A DNA stretch of 64,000 nucleotides from UMGS1958 sp045542415 (GTDB lineage Bacteria; Bacillota; Clostridia; UBA1381), in the NCBI GenBank assembly GCA_045542415.1, contig JAZQKZ010000048.1, positions 70,138 to 134,137 of the forward strand. The letters are read 5' to 3'. A model generated the notes under the pieces. That model had not been told where the DNA came from and ran no database searches. It saw nothing but the letters and a program-made list of their open reading frames with translations. Numbering within the stretch: the first letter of the stretch is position 1; each line of letters starts with the position of its first letter. Below are positions 1-7,494 of this stretch, piece by piece. A program made the position numbers and the translations under genes.

Positions 1-576
1 CTGTTTATGATCGATACAAATTCAATGGGAATTCCTATGATGTACCAAATTCAAAAGAAAAAGTGTTTCCCGTTACCATCATATGATTTGGACACTGCAA
101 ATCGTGTAAGTGTTACTTTATATGGTAAAATTCTTGATAAAAACTACACACAATTACTGCATATGAATGCGGATTTGGATTTAGATACGGTCTTTCTTTT
201 GGATAAAATACAGAAACAAGAGCCTATCACTAAAGAATCATATTTAATTCTCAAAAAGAAAGGTCTTGCAGAAGGAAGATATCCTAACATATTTGTTTCA
301 TTTAAAGTTGCTGAAATGGTAGGTCAGAAAACAGAGTATGTAAAGAATAAAGGTTTAAAAGATGATGTATGCAAAAATCTTATTATTAACGCTTTAAAAA
401 AGATGAATATAGCAACAAAAGCTGAACTGCTTAATGTAATAGATGCAGCGCTTCCTGCAATATTGGATGATAAACAAAAAGAGAAAAAACTTTCCAATCT
501 TTTGCAATCGCTTAGACGAGCTGAAATTATAGATAATGATGGTGCTCGTAGATATGCAAAATGGTTTCTAAAATAA
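1..576 (+). CDS. C-terminal part of an ATP-binding, AlbA_2/RecG-like regulator (partial)
   Basis: The reading frame is open from the window edge (Leu-Phe precede the first Met at 7), so this is the 3' end of a longer gene. The visible ~190 residues resemble the C-terminus of the widespread proteins with an AlbA_2 DNA-binding domain and a degenerate GHKL ATPase (HATPase_c_4), often annotated as RecG-related or transcriptional regulators. The resemblance lies in a stretch beginning with YGKILDKNYTQLL, where a loop is followed by a small winged-helix-like region. The ATPase part itself lies outside the window, so the family call rests on the tail alone. The gene is AT-rich like the defence genes that follow. 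A terminator at about 792 lies 215 bp downstream. Confidence 0.5.
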   Translation: MFMIDTNSMGIPMMYQIQKKKCFPLPSYDLDTANRVSVTLYGKILDKNYTQLLHMNADLDLDTVFLLDKIQKQEPITKESYLILKKKGLAEGRYPNIFVSFKVAEMVGQKTEYVKNKGLKDDVCKNLIINALKKMNIATKAELLNVIDAALPAILDDKQKEKKLSNLLQSLRRAEIIDNDGARRYAKWFLK

Positions 577-578
577 TT

Positions 579-721
579 TCTGAGTCTAAATTTTATGTTT
601 AGTTTTTAAATTAGTCTCAGTTTTAGACTTGGGACTTTAGATTTGATCATAAAATTGCGACAAAATCAATGCTTTCTAAAACTATTTTATAAGTGGTTTT
701 AGTCTCAGTTTTAGACTCAGA
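579..721. repeat. Paired 18-bp direct repeats framed by a 12-bp inverted repeat
   Basis: TAGTCTCAGTTTTAGACT occurs identically at 612-629 and 700-717, 88 bp apart. Each copy is itself a loose palindrome (AGTCT ... AGACT). TCTGAGTCTAAA at 579-590 is the exact inverse of TTTAGACTCAGA at 710-721. The block fills the gap between the partial ATPase gene and the next terminator. It could be a set of binding sites for a regulator; no function can be read directly. Confidence 0.6.
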
Positions 722-791
722 ACAAAACGAGAACTGAAAGGCGAATATATATCAAAAAGTAGTATGTAAAACCTAGCAGAATATCTACTGC

Positions 792-828
792 AACTCCCGC
801 AAATACCGTGTTTGTGGGAGTTTTTTGT
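792..828 (+). terminator. Rho-independent terminator
   Basis: A hairpin with arms AACTCCCGCAAA and TTTGTGGGAGTT is followed by a run of T on the plus strand. It ends transcripts coming from the partial ATPase gene and touches the stop codon of the minus-strand XRE gene. Confidence 0.75.
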
Positions 829-1049
829 TAGGGTAAATCTTTAAATAGATCGGATATAGAAATACCTATAGCATCCGAAATCTTTTGACATAAATCTAAA
901 GTTACACTATGCTCACCTCGTTCGATTCTACCGTAGTAGGCTCTACTGATATCACAGAGTTCAGCAAATTCTTCCTGTGATAAATGTCTAGATTTGCGCA
1001 TTAGCCGTAGTATATTTCCAAATTGTACATTAATATTATCCCAATTCAT
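828..1049 (-). CDS. XRE-family helix-turn-helix regulator
   Basis: A 73-residue single-domain Cro/C1-type DNA-binding protein. The helix-turn-helix is seen in LSQEEFAELCDISRAYYGRI followed by ERGEHSVTLDLCQKISDAIG. An upstream in-frame ATG at 1073 lies inside a perfect palindrome and has no ribosome site, whereas the ATG at 1049 follows AAGGA by about 7 bases, so I start here. It is divergent from the AIPR-like gene at 1184, and the palindrome at 1067-1082 falls in its own 5' leader. This arrangement suggests an autorepressor that also controls the neighbour, as controller proteins do in defence modules. That role is inference; the family assignment is firm. Confidence 0.85.
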   Translation of the reverse strand: MNWDNINVQFGNILRLMRKSRHLSQEEFAELCDISRAYYGRIERGEHSVTLDLCQKISDAIGISISDLFKDLP

Positions 1050-1066
1050 AGCTATGTCCTTAAAAA

Positions 1067-1082
1067 ACGTCATATATGACGT
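1067..1082. promoter_or_regulatory. Perfect 16-bp palindrome, likely operator
   Basis: ACGTCATATATGACGT reads the same on both strands. It sits between the transcription start and start codon of the XRE gene and touches the -35 box of the opposite promoter at 1082. The size and symmetry fit a dimeric XRE repressor site. Confidence 0.6.
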
Positions 1083-1110
1083 TGAAATATTGATAGAAGT
1101 ATTATATCAT
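1082..1110 (+). promoter_or_regulatory. Promoter of the AIPR-like gene
   Basis: TTGAAA (1082-1087), a 17-base spacer and TATCAT (1105-1110) make a near-consensus sigma-A promoter about 75 bases ahead of the start codon at 1184. It overlaps the divergent promoter. Confidence 0.55.
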
Positions 1111-1129
1111 ATAATTGATGATAACGCAA
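1101..1129 (-). promoter_or_regulatory. Promoter of the XRE regulator gene
   Basis: On the minus strand TTGCGT (1129-1124), 17 bases, TATAAT (1106-1101). The -10 is consensus. Transcription would start near 1094, upstream of the palindrome. Confidence 0.6.
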
Positions 1130-1183
1130 GTTATGTATCAAATATTTTGTTAGCATCCCGAGCGATGCAGAAAGGATTTTATT

Positions 1184-2365
1184 ATGACAGAAAAATTAAC
1201 ACTCACATTTCCTGTCCAGTCTTTCAGAAAGATTCCTAATCCTTATTTGAAAGCTGAAGAAGGTGAAAAAAATGCGTCAATGTACATTGCGATTTGTGAT
1301 GTAAAAGACATTCCGGATTCAATTCCAATGGGGACAAACCCACGTGAGCAGAAACTAACAACCGGCGTAGCAAAAAAGATAAAATCTTCACTTGTTGATA
1401 TGAGTACTCTTGATTTTTATTTGCTCAATAGAGGTATATTGGTTTCGGCAAAAGAGGTAATATTTAATAATTATTCGAATGAAATGACCGTAGTTTTTGA
1501 AGATCAAGAAGTGCATGGAAATGTTGACGGAGGACATACATATAAGATAATTCTTCAAAATCGTGATCAGATTGATAAGGGAAAGCAATATGTAAAAATC
1601 GAAATTCTTACTGGTGTTGAAGGGATTTTTCAAAGTCTTGCGGCCGCAAGAAATACCTCTGTAGCAGTTCAGGACAAGTCTATTGCGGAATTAGAAAAAA
1701 GATTTGATATTATTAAAAGTACATTAGCAGGGCAGCCGTATATGCCTCGTGTATTTTTTAAAGAAAATGATATGGGAGATATTGATGTTGCAGATATGTT
1801 GGCAATTCTAAATATGTTTAATATTGATCGTTATTCTGGAATGGAAAATTTCCCCATTAACTCCTATAGTTCTAAGAAAAAATGCATTGATTTATATTTG
1901 GCTGATCACAAAAATATGGGAGAAACTGCTCAGAATCCATATATTAAGATGAAGTCGATTATGGTAGATATATTTAAACTCTATAATAAAATAGAGGTAA
2001 ACATGAATAATTTCTATCGTGAAAAGAATCCAAGTGGAAGATATGGCGCTACCAAGGGTGTAATAACCCCCAAAGATGGACAAACCTTTGTATCAAAATT
2101 CATGGAAGATCAACTTGATATGCAATCGCCTAATGGATTTATTTATCCCATACTTGGAGCTTTTCGTGCATTAGTTGAAGAAAAAGAAGGAGTATATAAA
2201 TGGAAAAAAAATCCATTTGCGGTTTTGGATAAAGTAGGACCGGATTTGGTAGAATCCACTGTATCAATGAGTCGTTCTTTAGGAAATAATCCTCAGTCGG
2301 TTGGAAAAGACTCTAATATATGGAAGACACTATATATGATAGTTGCATTTGCTCTTATAGGTTAA
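1184..2365 (+). CDS. AIPR-like abortive infection protein
   Basis: A 393-residue protein that looks like the AIPR family (abortive infection phage resistance, PF10592), which has distant ties to ParB/DGQHR folds. The supporting signature is NVDGGHTYKII at residues 113-123, where family members carry an N/D-G-x-Q/H-T motif, followed by a conserved AAARNTSVAVQDKS stretch near 154-167. No membrane segment or signal peptide is visible, so it should be cytoplasmic. The start has AAAGGA eight bases upstream. It is transcribed away from the XRE regulator across a shared operator region. Known AIPR genes block phage growth at the cost of the cell; the biochemical activity is not established here. A different nuclease-like family with the same motif remains possible. 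Confidence 0.6.
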   Translation: MTEKLTLTFPVQSFRKIPNPYLKAEEGEKNASMYIAICDVKDIPDSIPMGTNPREQKLTTGVAKKIKSSLVDMSTLDFYLLNRGILVSAKEVIFNNYSNEMTVVFEDQEVHGNVDGGHTYKIILQNRDQIDKGKQYVKIEILTGVEGIFQSLAAARNTSVAVQDKSIAELEKRFDIIKSTLAGQPYMPRVFFKENDMGDIDVADMLAILNMFNIDRYSGMENFPINSYSSKKKCIDLYLADHKNMGETAQNPYIKMKSIMVDIFKLYNKIEVNMNNFYREKNPSGRYGATKGVITPKDGQTFVSKFMEDQLDMQSPNGFIYPILGAFRALVEEKEGVYKWKKNPFAVLDKVGPDLVESTVSMSRSLGNNPQSVGKDSNIWKTLYMIVAFALIG

Positions 2366-2761
2366 TGCGATAGAAGGTATAGCTTGAAGTACTGACAGAT
2401 GAGAAATTGATACTCGATGAGGATTTTAACAAATGCCAGCAGACTTTTTGTGATATTCAGGTGTTATTAAGCAAAAACTCGAAAATATTGCTGACAAGAT
2501 AAAATAGTTGCGGTGCATAGCACTGAGTAGTCCTATGCAAATAACACACAAGTAACAAAAAACAGAAAAACCCCCGTAAAATAGGGCATTTGTGGAAGCA
2601 GGAAATTCTCAAAGAGATAATTATATTGTCTTATTTATCCCACAAGCATTGCTTGTGGGATTTTTTGCTGCTGAACATAAAAAATTGCGAATATATGCAA
2701 CAAAACTTTTCATCTCACCCATAATACACAACCTTTTTGGATACTTTTCACGCCCCGACCC
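2366..2761. other. Intergenic stretch with a terminator and a decayed ORF remnant
   Basis: At about 2383-2507 a plus-strand reading frame without a start codon reads LEVLTDEKLILDEDFNKCQQ and continues sensibly to a stop only if one frameshift near 2475 is allowed (…SENIADKIK). This may be the remains of a small gene. A strong terminator follows at 2638-2667. Nothing else is recognisable. Confidence 0.3.
2638..2667 (+). terminator. Rho-independent terminator
   Basis: Perfect ten-base stem TCCCACAAGC / GCTTGTGGGA with an ATT loop, followed by TTTTTT. It isolates the AIPR-like gene from the TIR operon. Confidence 0.85.
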
Positions 2762-2790
2762 TTGAAAAATTTTACGATCTGTATTATAAT
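2762..2790 (+). promoter_or_regulatory. Promoter of the HExxH-TIR-Nudix operon
   Basis: TTGAAA (2762-2767), 17-base spacer, TATAAT (2785-2790). The -10 is perfect. Transcription from about 2797 would leave a leader of some 135 bases before the first large gene. Confidence 0.7.
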
Positions 2791-2832
2791 ATAGTTATAA
2801 TTTATATCAACTCGGAATCCGGGAGAGATAAT

Positions 2833-2883
2833 ATGCTTTGTCATATGATAATAGTTTTAAGCGGCGTATTCTGTATAAAGTAA
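2833..2883 (+). CDS. Possible 16-residue leader peptide
   Basis: ATG at 2833 follows GGGAG by seven bases and opens a 16-codon frame, MLCHMIIVLSGVFCIK, in the leader of the TIR operon. The peptide is short and hydrophobic. It could be translated as an upstream regulatory peptide or simply be chance; only the good ribosome site supports it. Confidence 0.25.
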   Translation: MLCHMIIVLSGVFCIK

Positions 2884-2931
2884 ATATAAATTAAATTTTT
2901 TAAAAATCATATGCAAACGGAGGAGTAAATA

Positions 2932-3741
2932 ATGTTGCAGTCACAGGTAACTGAAAAAGAGTTATTTTCTGATTTTGAAAGGTATTTGCAATGGGAAAAA
3001 CAATCATTTAAGGGTTGGGAAAATGTGAAGATATTTATTGCAGAAACCCTTAGCGAAGCATGGCTACAGGCACGCCCGGATGACGCATATAAATTCAACG
3101 ATCCGAAGTTTAAACACATGGTAGATAGAGCTAATGGAAAATGGTTGGAGAAATTAAGCGAGGACGATTCTTACAAGATTATTTTGGCAACTCAATACTG
3201 TAAGTCTCAACATCAATTGGTTTCAGTTTTAGTACACGAAATGAGACACTGTCTTGATTACCAAAATGCTGTTGAAAATCTGTCTTTTGAAGATTATCGG
3301 CCGGGAAATATGTACTATAATAATTGGAGCGAATTCAGAGCAGTGTATGCACAAACAAGATATGAATATTTTTCAAGGTGTGAAGCTGCCGGGAACTCAA
3401 ACCATTCGTTTATAATACTGTCTGAGCTTTTAGGTAAAAGTGCAGCTGATTCTACAACAGGAATTATGCGTTCAAGAGACGATTTCAAAGACACTTTATA
3501 TTATATCAGCAGATATATTGGAGCATCTCGTGCAATCCAAAACCTTAATATTGAAGAAAAGGTTGGCGCAGCAGTGTTTAACTTATGGCATATGACACCA
3601 CAGTATATCATTGAAAAATTTGGCATTGTTTTTTATATTGGAAACGAGTGGGAAGAGACAGAAATCTGCGGATTAAATGCTTCTCCGAAAACATATTATT
3701 ACAATGATTTGGTAAAAAAGATTACGAGTTCATTAGATTGA
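2932..3741 (+). CDS. HExxH metalloprotease-like protein of the TIR operon
   Basis: A 269-residue cytoplasmic protein I cannot assign to a named family. It has a zinc-metalloprotease motif, VHEMRHCLDYQ, with H102, E103 and H106, and a glutamate in NWSEFRA (E134) 28 residues later that could be the third ligand, as in gluzincins. The rest shows no signal peptide or membrane segment. A ribosome site (GGAGG) lies eight bases before the ATG. It is the first large gene after the promoter at 2762, and the TIR gene follows after 100 bp with no terminator. In such a setting a protease could activate or restrain the TIR effector, but that is inference. A catalytically inactive scaffold is also possible. 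Confidence 0.6.
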   Translation: MLQSQVTEKELFSDFERYLQWEKQSFKGWENVKIFIAETLSEAWLQARPDDAYKFNDPKFKHMVDRANGKWLEKLSEDDSYKIILATQYCKSQHQLVSVLVHEMRHCLDYQNAVENLSFEDYRPGNMYYNNWSEFRAVYAQTRYEYFSRCEAAGNSNHSFIILSELLGKSAADSTTGIMRSRDDFKDTLYYISRYIGASRAIQNLNIEEKVGAAVFNLWHMTPQYIIEKFGIVFYIGNEWEETEICGLNASPKTYYYNDLVKKITSSLD

Positions 3742-3841
3742 ATATAATTGCCCGGTTTTCAATTTGAAAAATGGTTTTAAAGCCAAGAGTACGATGAGTT
3801 CTGTGCTGAAAAAATACGTTTTGAAAAAGGAGTGACTAAAA

Positions 3842-5950
3842 ATGAGTAAGTATTATTGTCAACCCTATAACGGAGATGATCCCTTTTTATTTATCAGCTA
3901 TTCTCACATAGACTATATGAAAGTAGAGACAATTCTTAATATACTTCATAGAAGAGGCTTTAGGATTTGGTATGACAAGAAGGGTGCAGGAATCGATTCC
4001 GGCAACAATTGGCTGGATCATATACATAATCGAATAGACTCAAGTCATGCCTTTTTGGGCTTTATTTCTTCAAGCACGGAATTCAGGCAAATTGTGCTCG
4101 ATGAGATTACGCGTGCAATCGAAAAGAGGGAAAAGGATCCTAACTACAAAGTGATTTTGCTGCTTTTGGACAGAGTTTCGCCGGATCGGTTTCCGCCTAA
4201 AATATGTGATGAAATGAAAAATATCCAGTATATTGATTTTCAAAAATGGGGCGGCATTACAGAGGAATTTGTGCAAATCCTTTTGAATTGCGACTGGCCA
4301 ATTCAAATAATTGCTCCGGAATACAGAGATGTAGAAAAAAAATATACAAATGTGTTGGAAACTTTTGACGAGATTTTTAAGGATAAGGGATTTTTGGCAT
4401 TTAACCAATTCAATTTTACTGAAAAGGAGTCAAAAGTAAACGGGGAAAATATCAGGTTTTACGCTGTGTCTCCCGATGATATAGACCAAAACACTGTATA
4501 TCCCATCGTAATGGACAACCAGTGGATTCCGACGGATTTGCTGTACGACGACGGCTTTTTTGAGAAACTTGAGGGGGGACTATACGATCCGTCGGTGGCG
4601 AGACAGATTATTCCCCGACAGAGGAATGAAATTTTCAGAAGCTTGCTCCATAATTGGCAAATAGTTGTAAACCGTGCGTCCATTGAAAACAGTAAGGTTT
4701 TTTCTGATTGGTATTGTAACGATAATGAAGAATATGAAGCCTTTAAGCAGCTTTTGAGCAGCGGTTCGGTAATTCTTTATTTAATGAGGGAATATAGCCC
4801 TGTTATTACGCCGAATTATGGATACAATAGTAAAACCTTTGAAAGGTGGAAAGCATTTTGCAAAGAAATACCGGTATTTTGTCTGCGTTTTGATTGGGAT
4901 GATTCCAGCAATAAATATGAATCTACCAGTCTTTTGGGGTATGTTTTTCAGAATTTCTGCATGACGACGGTATATAATCAGTACCGTATGGAAGGCCTGA
5001 TGAAGAGTATGAATATACCTGATTCTCAGAAGAAAGCATTTGTTAAGATATGGAAACAAATCCATGATGATGTTGTGCAATGGAATGAATCAGATACTGA
5101 TGAGGGTCCATACAGAAGGGATCGGTTTTACAAGAACTTTATTGTTAAAAAAGAGACGGACGTTGAAAATGGCATTATTGATATAAACAAACCATTTGCC
5201 CGTGAATTAAAACAAATAATTGATTTTAATTATTGTACCAATCTTCCACTGGCTTTGCAAATTCAACCGTTGATTCCGAAAGATTCAAAAATGAATTTCT
5301 ATTTGCTTTCCGAGCGGACAGCAAAGCAACGTCAACGGGAGATAGGCATATCAGAGCTTATTTGTGCGGTCAGCGAGTTTGAAGCGGAGTTTATTCCGGA
5401 TAAAAAACTTCCTGTTTTTAGGGAGCTTTCGGGATTTAATCTGGATACTGTATGGCAGCTGCGTCAACTGAAAGAATGGGCAGAGTATATGCGGGCAGTA
5501 ACAGAAGGTAAGCAGCGCTCTCAAACGAGTTATGTAGATCTATATTCAGTGAGTAAGATATGGGAAAGATATCAGAAATTTATAGCTGCTGCAAGCGAGC
5601 AAATAGCAGGTATCGGACATATGCTTAAAAAGGACGGTGCCTTATCGGTAACGTACAGTTTTGAGGGAATAAAGATTATCACGGTTTATTTAAAAAACAA
5701 AAAGCGCATGCAGGTTATAGGAAATATTGATACAAATGGCGAGGGACTAAACCGAAAAACCGGTATTGCGATTGACATTGCCTGTGGTGATGTACTGGAA
5801 AATGATTTAAATAATGTTTTATTAACTGAAATACGACTTTTTGAAGGAATAACACATGACAGCGGAACAGATATGCTGAATATGTTGATTCAGGCACTGG
5901 AAAAGAAAGGCTTTTGTTGTGTGCAACAAGAGAATGTAAAAAATGGCTAA
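3842..5950 (+). CDS. TIR-domain effector protein with long unassigned C-terminus
   Basis: A 702-residue protein with an N-terminal TIR domain (about residues 12-155). The TIR hallmarks are FLFISYSHIDY at the first strand, a WYD loop at 43-45 and SSSTEFRQIVLDEI, where E88 occupies the usual NADase catalytic glutamate position. Prokaryotic TIR domains commonly cleave NAD+ or make cyclic ADP-ribose signals when phage is sensed. Residues 160-702 match no family I recognise. They lack a P-loop, so this is not a STAND ATPase, and presumably hold the sensing or oligomerising part. The gene follows the HExxH gene and overlaps the Nudix gene by eight bases, so the three should be made together. AAAAAGGAG lies upstream of the ATG. 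Confidence 0.8.
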   Translation: MSKYYCQPYNGDDPFLFISYSHIDYMKVETILNILHRRGFRIWYDKKGAGIDSGNNWLDHIHNRIDSSHAFLGFISSSTEFRQIVLDEITRAIEKREKDPNYKVILLLLDRVSPDRFPPKICDEMKNIQYIDFQKWGGITEEFVQILLNCDWPIQIIAPEYRDVEKKYTNVLETFDEIFKDKGFLAFNQFNFTEKESKVNGENIRFYAVSPDDIDQNTVYPIVMDNQWIPTDLLYDDGFFEKLEGGLYDPSVARQIIPRQRNEIFRSLLHNWQIVVNRASIENSKVFSDWYCNDNEEYEAFKQLLSSGSVILYLMREYSPVITPNYGYNSKTFERWKAFCKEIPVFCLRFDWDDSSNKYESTSLLGYVFQNFCMTTVYNQYRMEGLMKSMNIPDSQKKAFVKIWKQIHDDVVQWNESDTDEGPYRRDRFYKNFIVKKETDVENGIIDINKPFARELKQIIDFNYCTNLPLALQIQPLIPKDSKMNFYLLSERTAKQRQREIGISELICAVSEFEAEFIPDKKLPVFRELSGFNLDTVWQLRQLKEWAEYMRAVTEGKQRSQTSYVDLYSVSKIWERYQKFIAAASEQIAGIGHMLKKDGALSVTYSFEGIKIITVYLKNKKRMQVIGNIDTNGEGLNRKTGIAIDIACGDVLENDLNNVLLTEIRLFEGITHDSGTDMLNMLIQALEKKGFCCVQQENVKNG

Positions 5951-6605
5951 AAATAATTATACACAAAGTAAAGAATGGCAGGAGTATCTGAAATTAATTG
6001 CAGAGCGTCCGGAGGCATTTAGAAATGACGAAAACTTAATAATCGAACTGGATTCAAAAAAGGTGCAGGATTTCGTAGAAAAAAGCGGAAAGAAGATAGG
6101 AGTTGTTTACAGTAGTCCATATAATATTATGGTTGTAGATCTCGTATCAAATGCTTCAGGGAGCTGCTTTGCTTACGAGCGATTGCTTCCGGCAGTGCAG
6201 GGGAGTGCGGTTGTTGTGATTCCTTGTTATAAGGGCAGTTATGTTTTGTTAAAACAGTACCGACATGCGTTGCGTGACTTCCAGTATGCATTTCCGCGTG
6301 GCTTTGGTGAAGTGGGTCTGAGTGATGAGGAAAATGCATATAAAGAGCTGGAAGAAGAGTTGGGAGCACAGGCGATAACGACAAAAAAGCTTGGTACAGT
6401 AGTAGCTGACAGCGGAATGTCGGGAAATATTGTTTCAATATTTGTATGCGAGATAGACAAAACGGTTCTTAAAAACGGATACGAAGGTATTTGTGAAATG
6501 ATTACATTGACCGGTCTCGAAATGGAGAACTGGATAGCTGAAGGAAAAATCACAGACGGTTTTACTTTGGCGGCATGGGCGTTGTTAAAATCGTCAAATA
6601 AATAA
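5943..6605 (+). CDS. Nudix hydrolase, ADP-ribose pyrophosphatase-like
   Basis: A 220-residue protein with a Nudix box at residues 120-142, beginning GFGEVGLSDEEN and ending KELEEELGA. The metal-binding glutamates of the REUxEExG helix are kept (E135, E138, E139), while the leading Arg is Lys and the first box glutamate is Leu. The preceding AFPRGF context resembles ADP-ribose pyrophosphatases. Those enzymes split ADP-ribose into AMP and ribose phosphate. The start overlaps the TIR gene by eight bases, so translation is probably coupled. Because TIR NADases release ADP-ribose-type products, the enzyme might clear or remodel the signal, limit toxicity, or deepen nucleotide loss; the sequence does not tell which. 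A terminator follows at 6627. Confidence 0.85.
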   Translation: MAKNNYTQSKEWQEYLKLIAERPEAFRNDENLIIELDSKKVQDFVEKSGKKIGVVYSSPYNIMVVDLVSNASGSCFAYERLLPAVQGSAVVVIPCYKGSYVLLKQYRHALRDFQYAFPRGFGEVGLSDEENAYKELEEELGAQAITTKKLGTVVADSGMSGNIVSIFVCEIDKTVLKNGYEGICEMITLTGLEMENWIAEGKITDGFTLAAWALLKSSNK

Positions 6606-6626
6606 CTGAAGCCAACAATATTCACA

Positions 6627-6657
6627 AACCGCATAAAATGTTGTTTATGCGGTTTTT
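6627..6657 (+). terminator. Terminator of the TIR-Nudix operon
   Basis: Stem AAACCGCATAAA / TTTATGCGGTTT with a short loop and TTTTTTG afterwards, about 20 bases beyond the Nudix stop codon. Confidence 0.85.
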
Positions 6658-6756
6658 TGTATAACCAAGCAATATCAACTCAAACAGCAAGTACAATTTT
6701 TCGTACATGCATTGTGGTATTATTAAAATGCAGTAATATTTTTGTGAGGTGAAGGT

Positions 6757-7281
6757 ATGGAAAAGAAATATACAATTCATATTCTCGCTATCAGAGCTAT
6801 TGACAGTGCAACATTTGACTTGCCGCAGGAGCAAAATGCTATCATTGTTTGCACAGGGCGTGAAAACAAGTATATTAATATGTGCCTGCCGGAAAACAGG
6901 CTTATTATGAGATTTCCGGATGTTGAAGACAAAAGCTTTCCCGGTGCTTTTAACAGCGAACATGCAAGAAAAATAATTCACTTTATACATAACTTATCCG
7001 AAAAAGTAACTGATATATACGTCTGCTGTTCCAAAGGCGGCTCACGAAGTCCGGCGGTTGCTGCCGCACTGCTCAGGATGTCCGGAAGAAGCGATAAAGC
7101 CGTATGGTGTAATCCCTATTATGTACCCAATACGCTCGTGTATTTAAGATTATGCCGTGAGTACGGGTTTTTTACATCACCGTTTTCTGTATGGATTCGC
7201 ACACTTATTAACAGGGCATCGTTTGTAATGGCGAAAAATGGAAGACCGCCCCGGTACGAGAGGTGGGAAATACTTAATTAA
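6757..7281 (+). CDS. Dual-specificity-phosphatase-like protein (CX5R loop)
   Basis: A 174-residue cytoplasmic protein. YVCCSKGGSRSPA at residues 88-100 contains C91-x5-R97, the phosphate-binding loop of the cysteine phosphatase superfamily, followed by the expected helix. The usual His before the Cys is Cys90. The general-acid Asp might lie in FPDVED (53-58). Substrate unknown: protein phosphotyrosine, a phosphoinositide or a nucleotide phosphate are all possible. It stands alone after the terminator of the TIR-Nudix operon, with its own spacing and a GAGGTG ribosome site. Its position inside the defence island may be coincidence. Confidence 0.6.
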   Translation: MEKKYTIHILAIRAIDSATFDLPQEQNAIIVCTGRENKYINMCLPENRLIMRFPDVEDKSFPGAFNSEHARKIIHFIHNLSEKVTDIYVCCSKGGSRSPAVAAALLRMSGRSDKAVWCNPYYVPNTLVYLRLCREYGFFTSPFSVWIRTLINRASFVMAKNGRPPRYERWEILN

Positions 7282-7315
7282 ATACAATATTCATTTATGT
7301 AAATATAATTATTTG

Positions 7316-7344
7316 TTGCATATTTGAATTTGTTATGTTATAAT
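7316..7344 (+). promoter_or_regulatory. Promoter of the restriction-modification genes
   Basis: TTGCAT (7316-7321), 17 bases, TATAAT (7339-7344). It leaves a leader of about 145 bases before the methyltransferase ATG. Confidence 0.65.
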
Positions 7345-7494
7345 AAAATCATGTGTTAACTTTAAAATAAGTGATAGTCAATGTTATCATAGATGGATTT
7401 GTAAGAATACATGGTGCTTTAAATTGTAAAACAGAAGATATTATAGAGTTGGTACCGGGAAATGTACAAGCTGTTAGAAGCGAGGTAAACAGAT

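Noticed and set aside
3742..3841. Small gene between the HExxH and TIR genes (…QEYDEFCAEKIRFEKG…)
   Set aside because: The readable stretch has no start codon and an internal stop upstream; only a relic at best.
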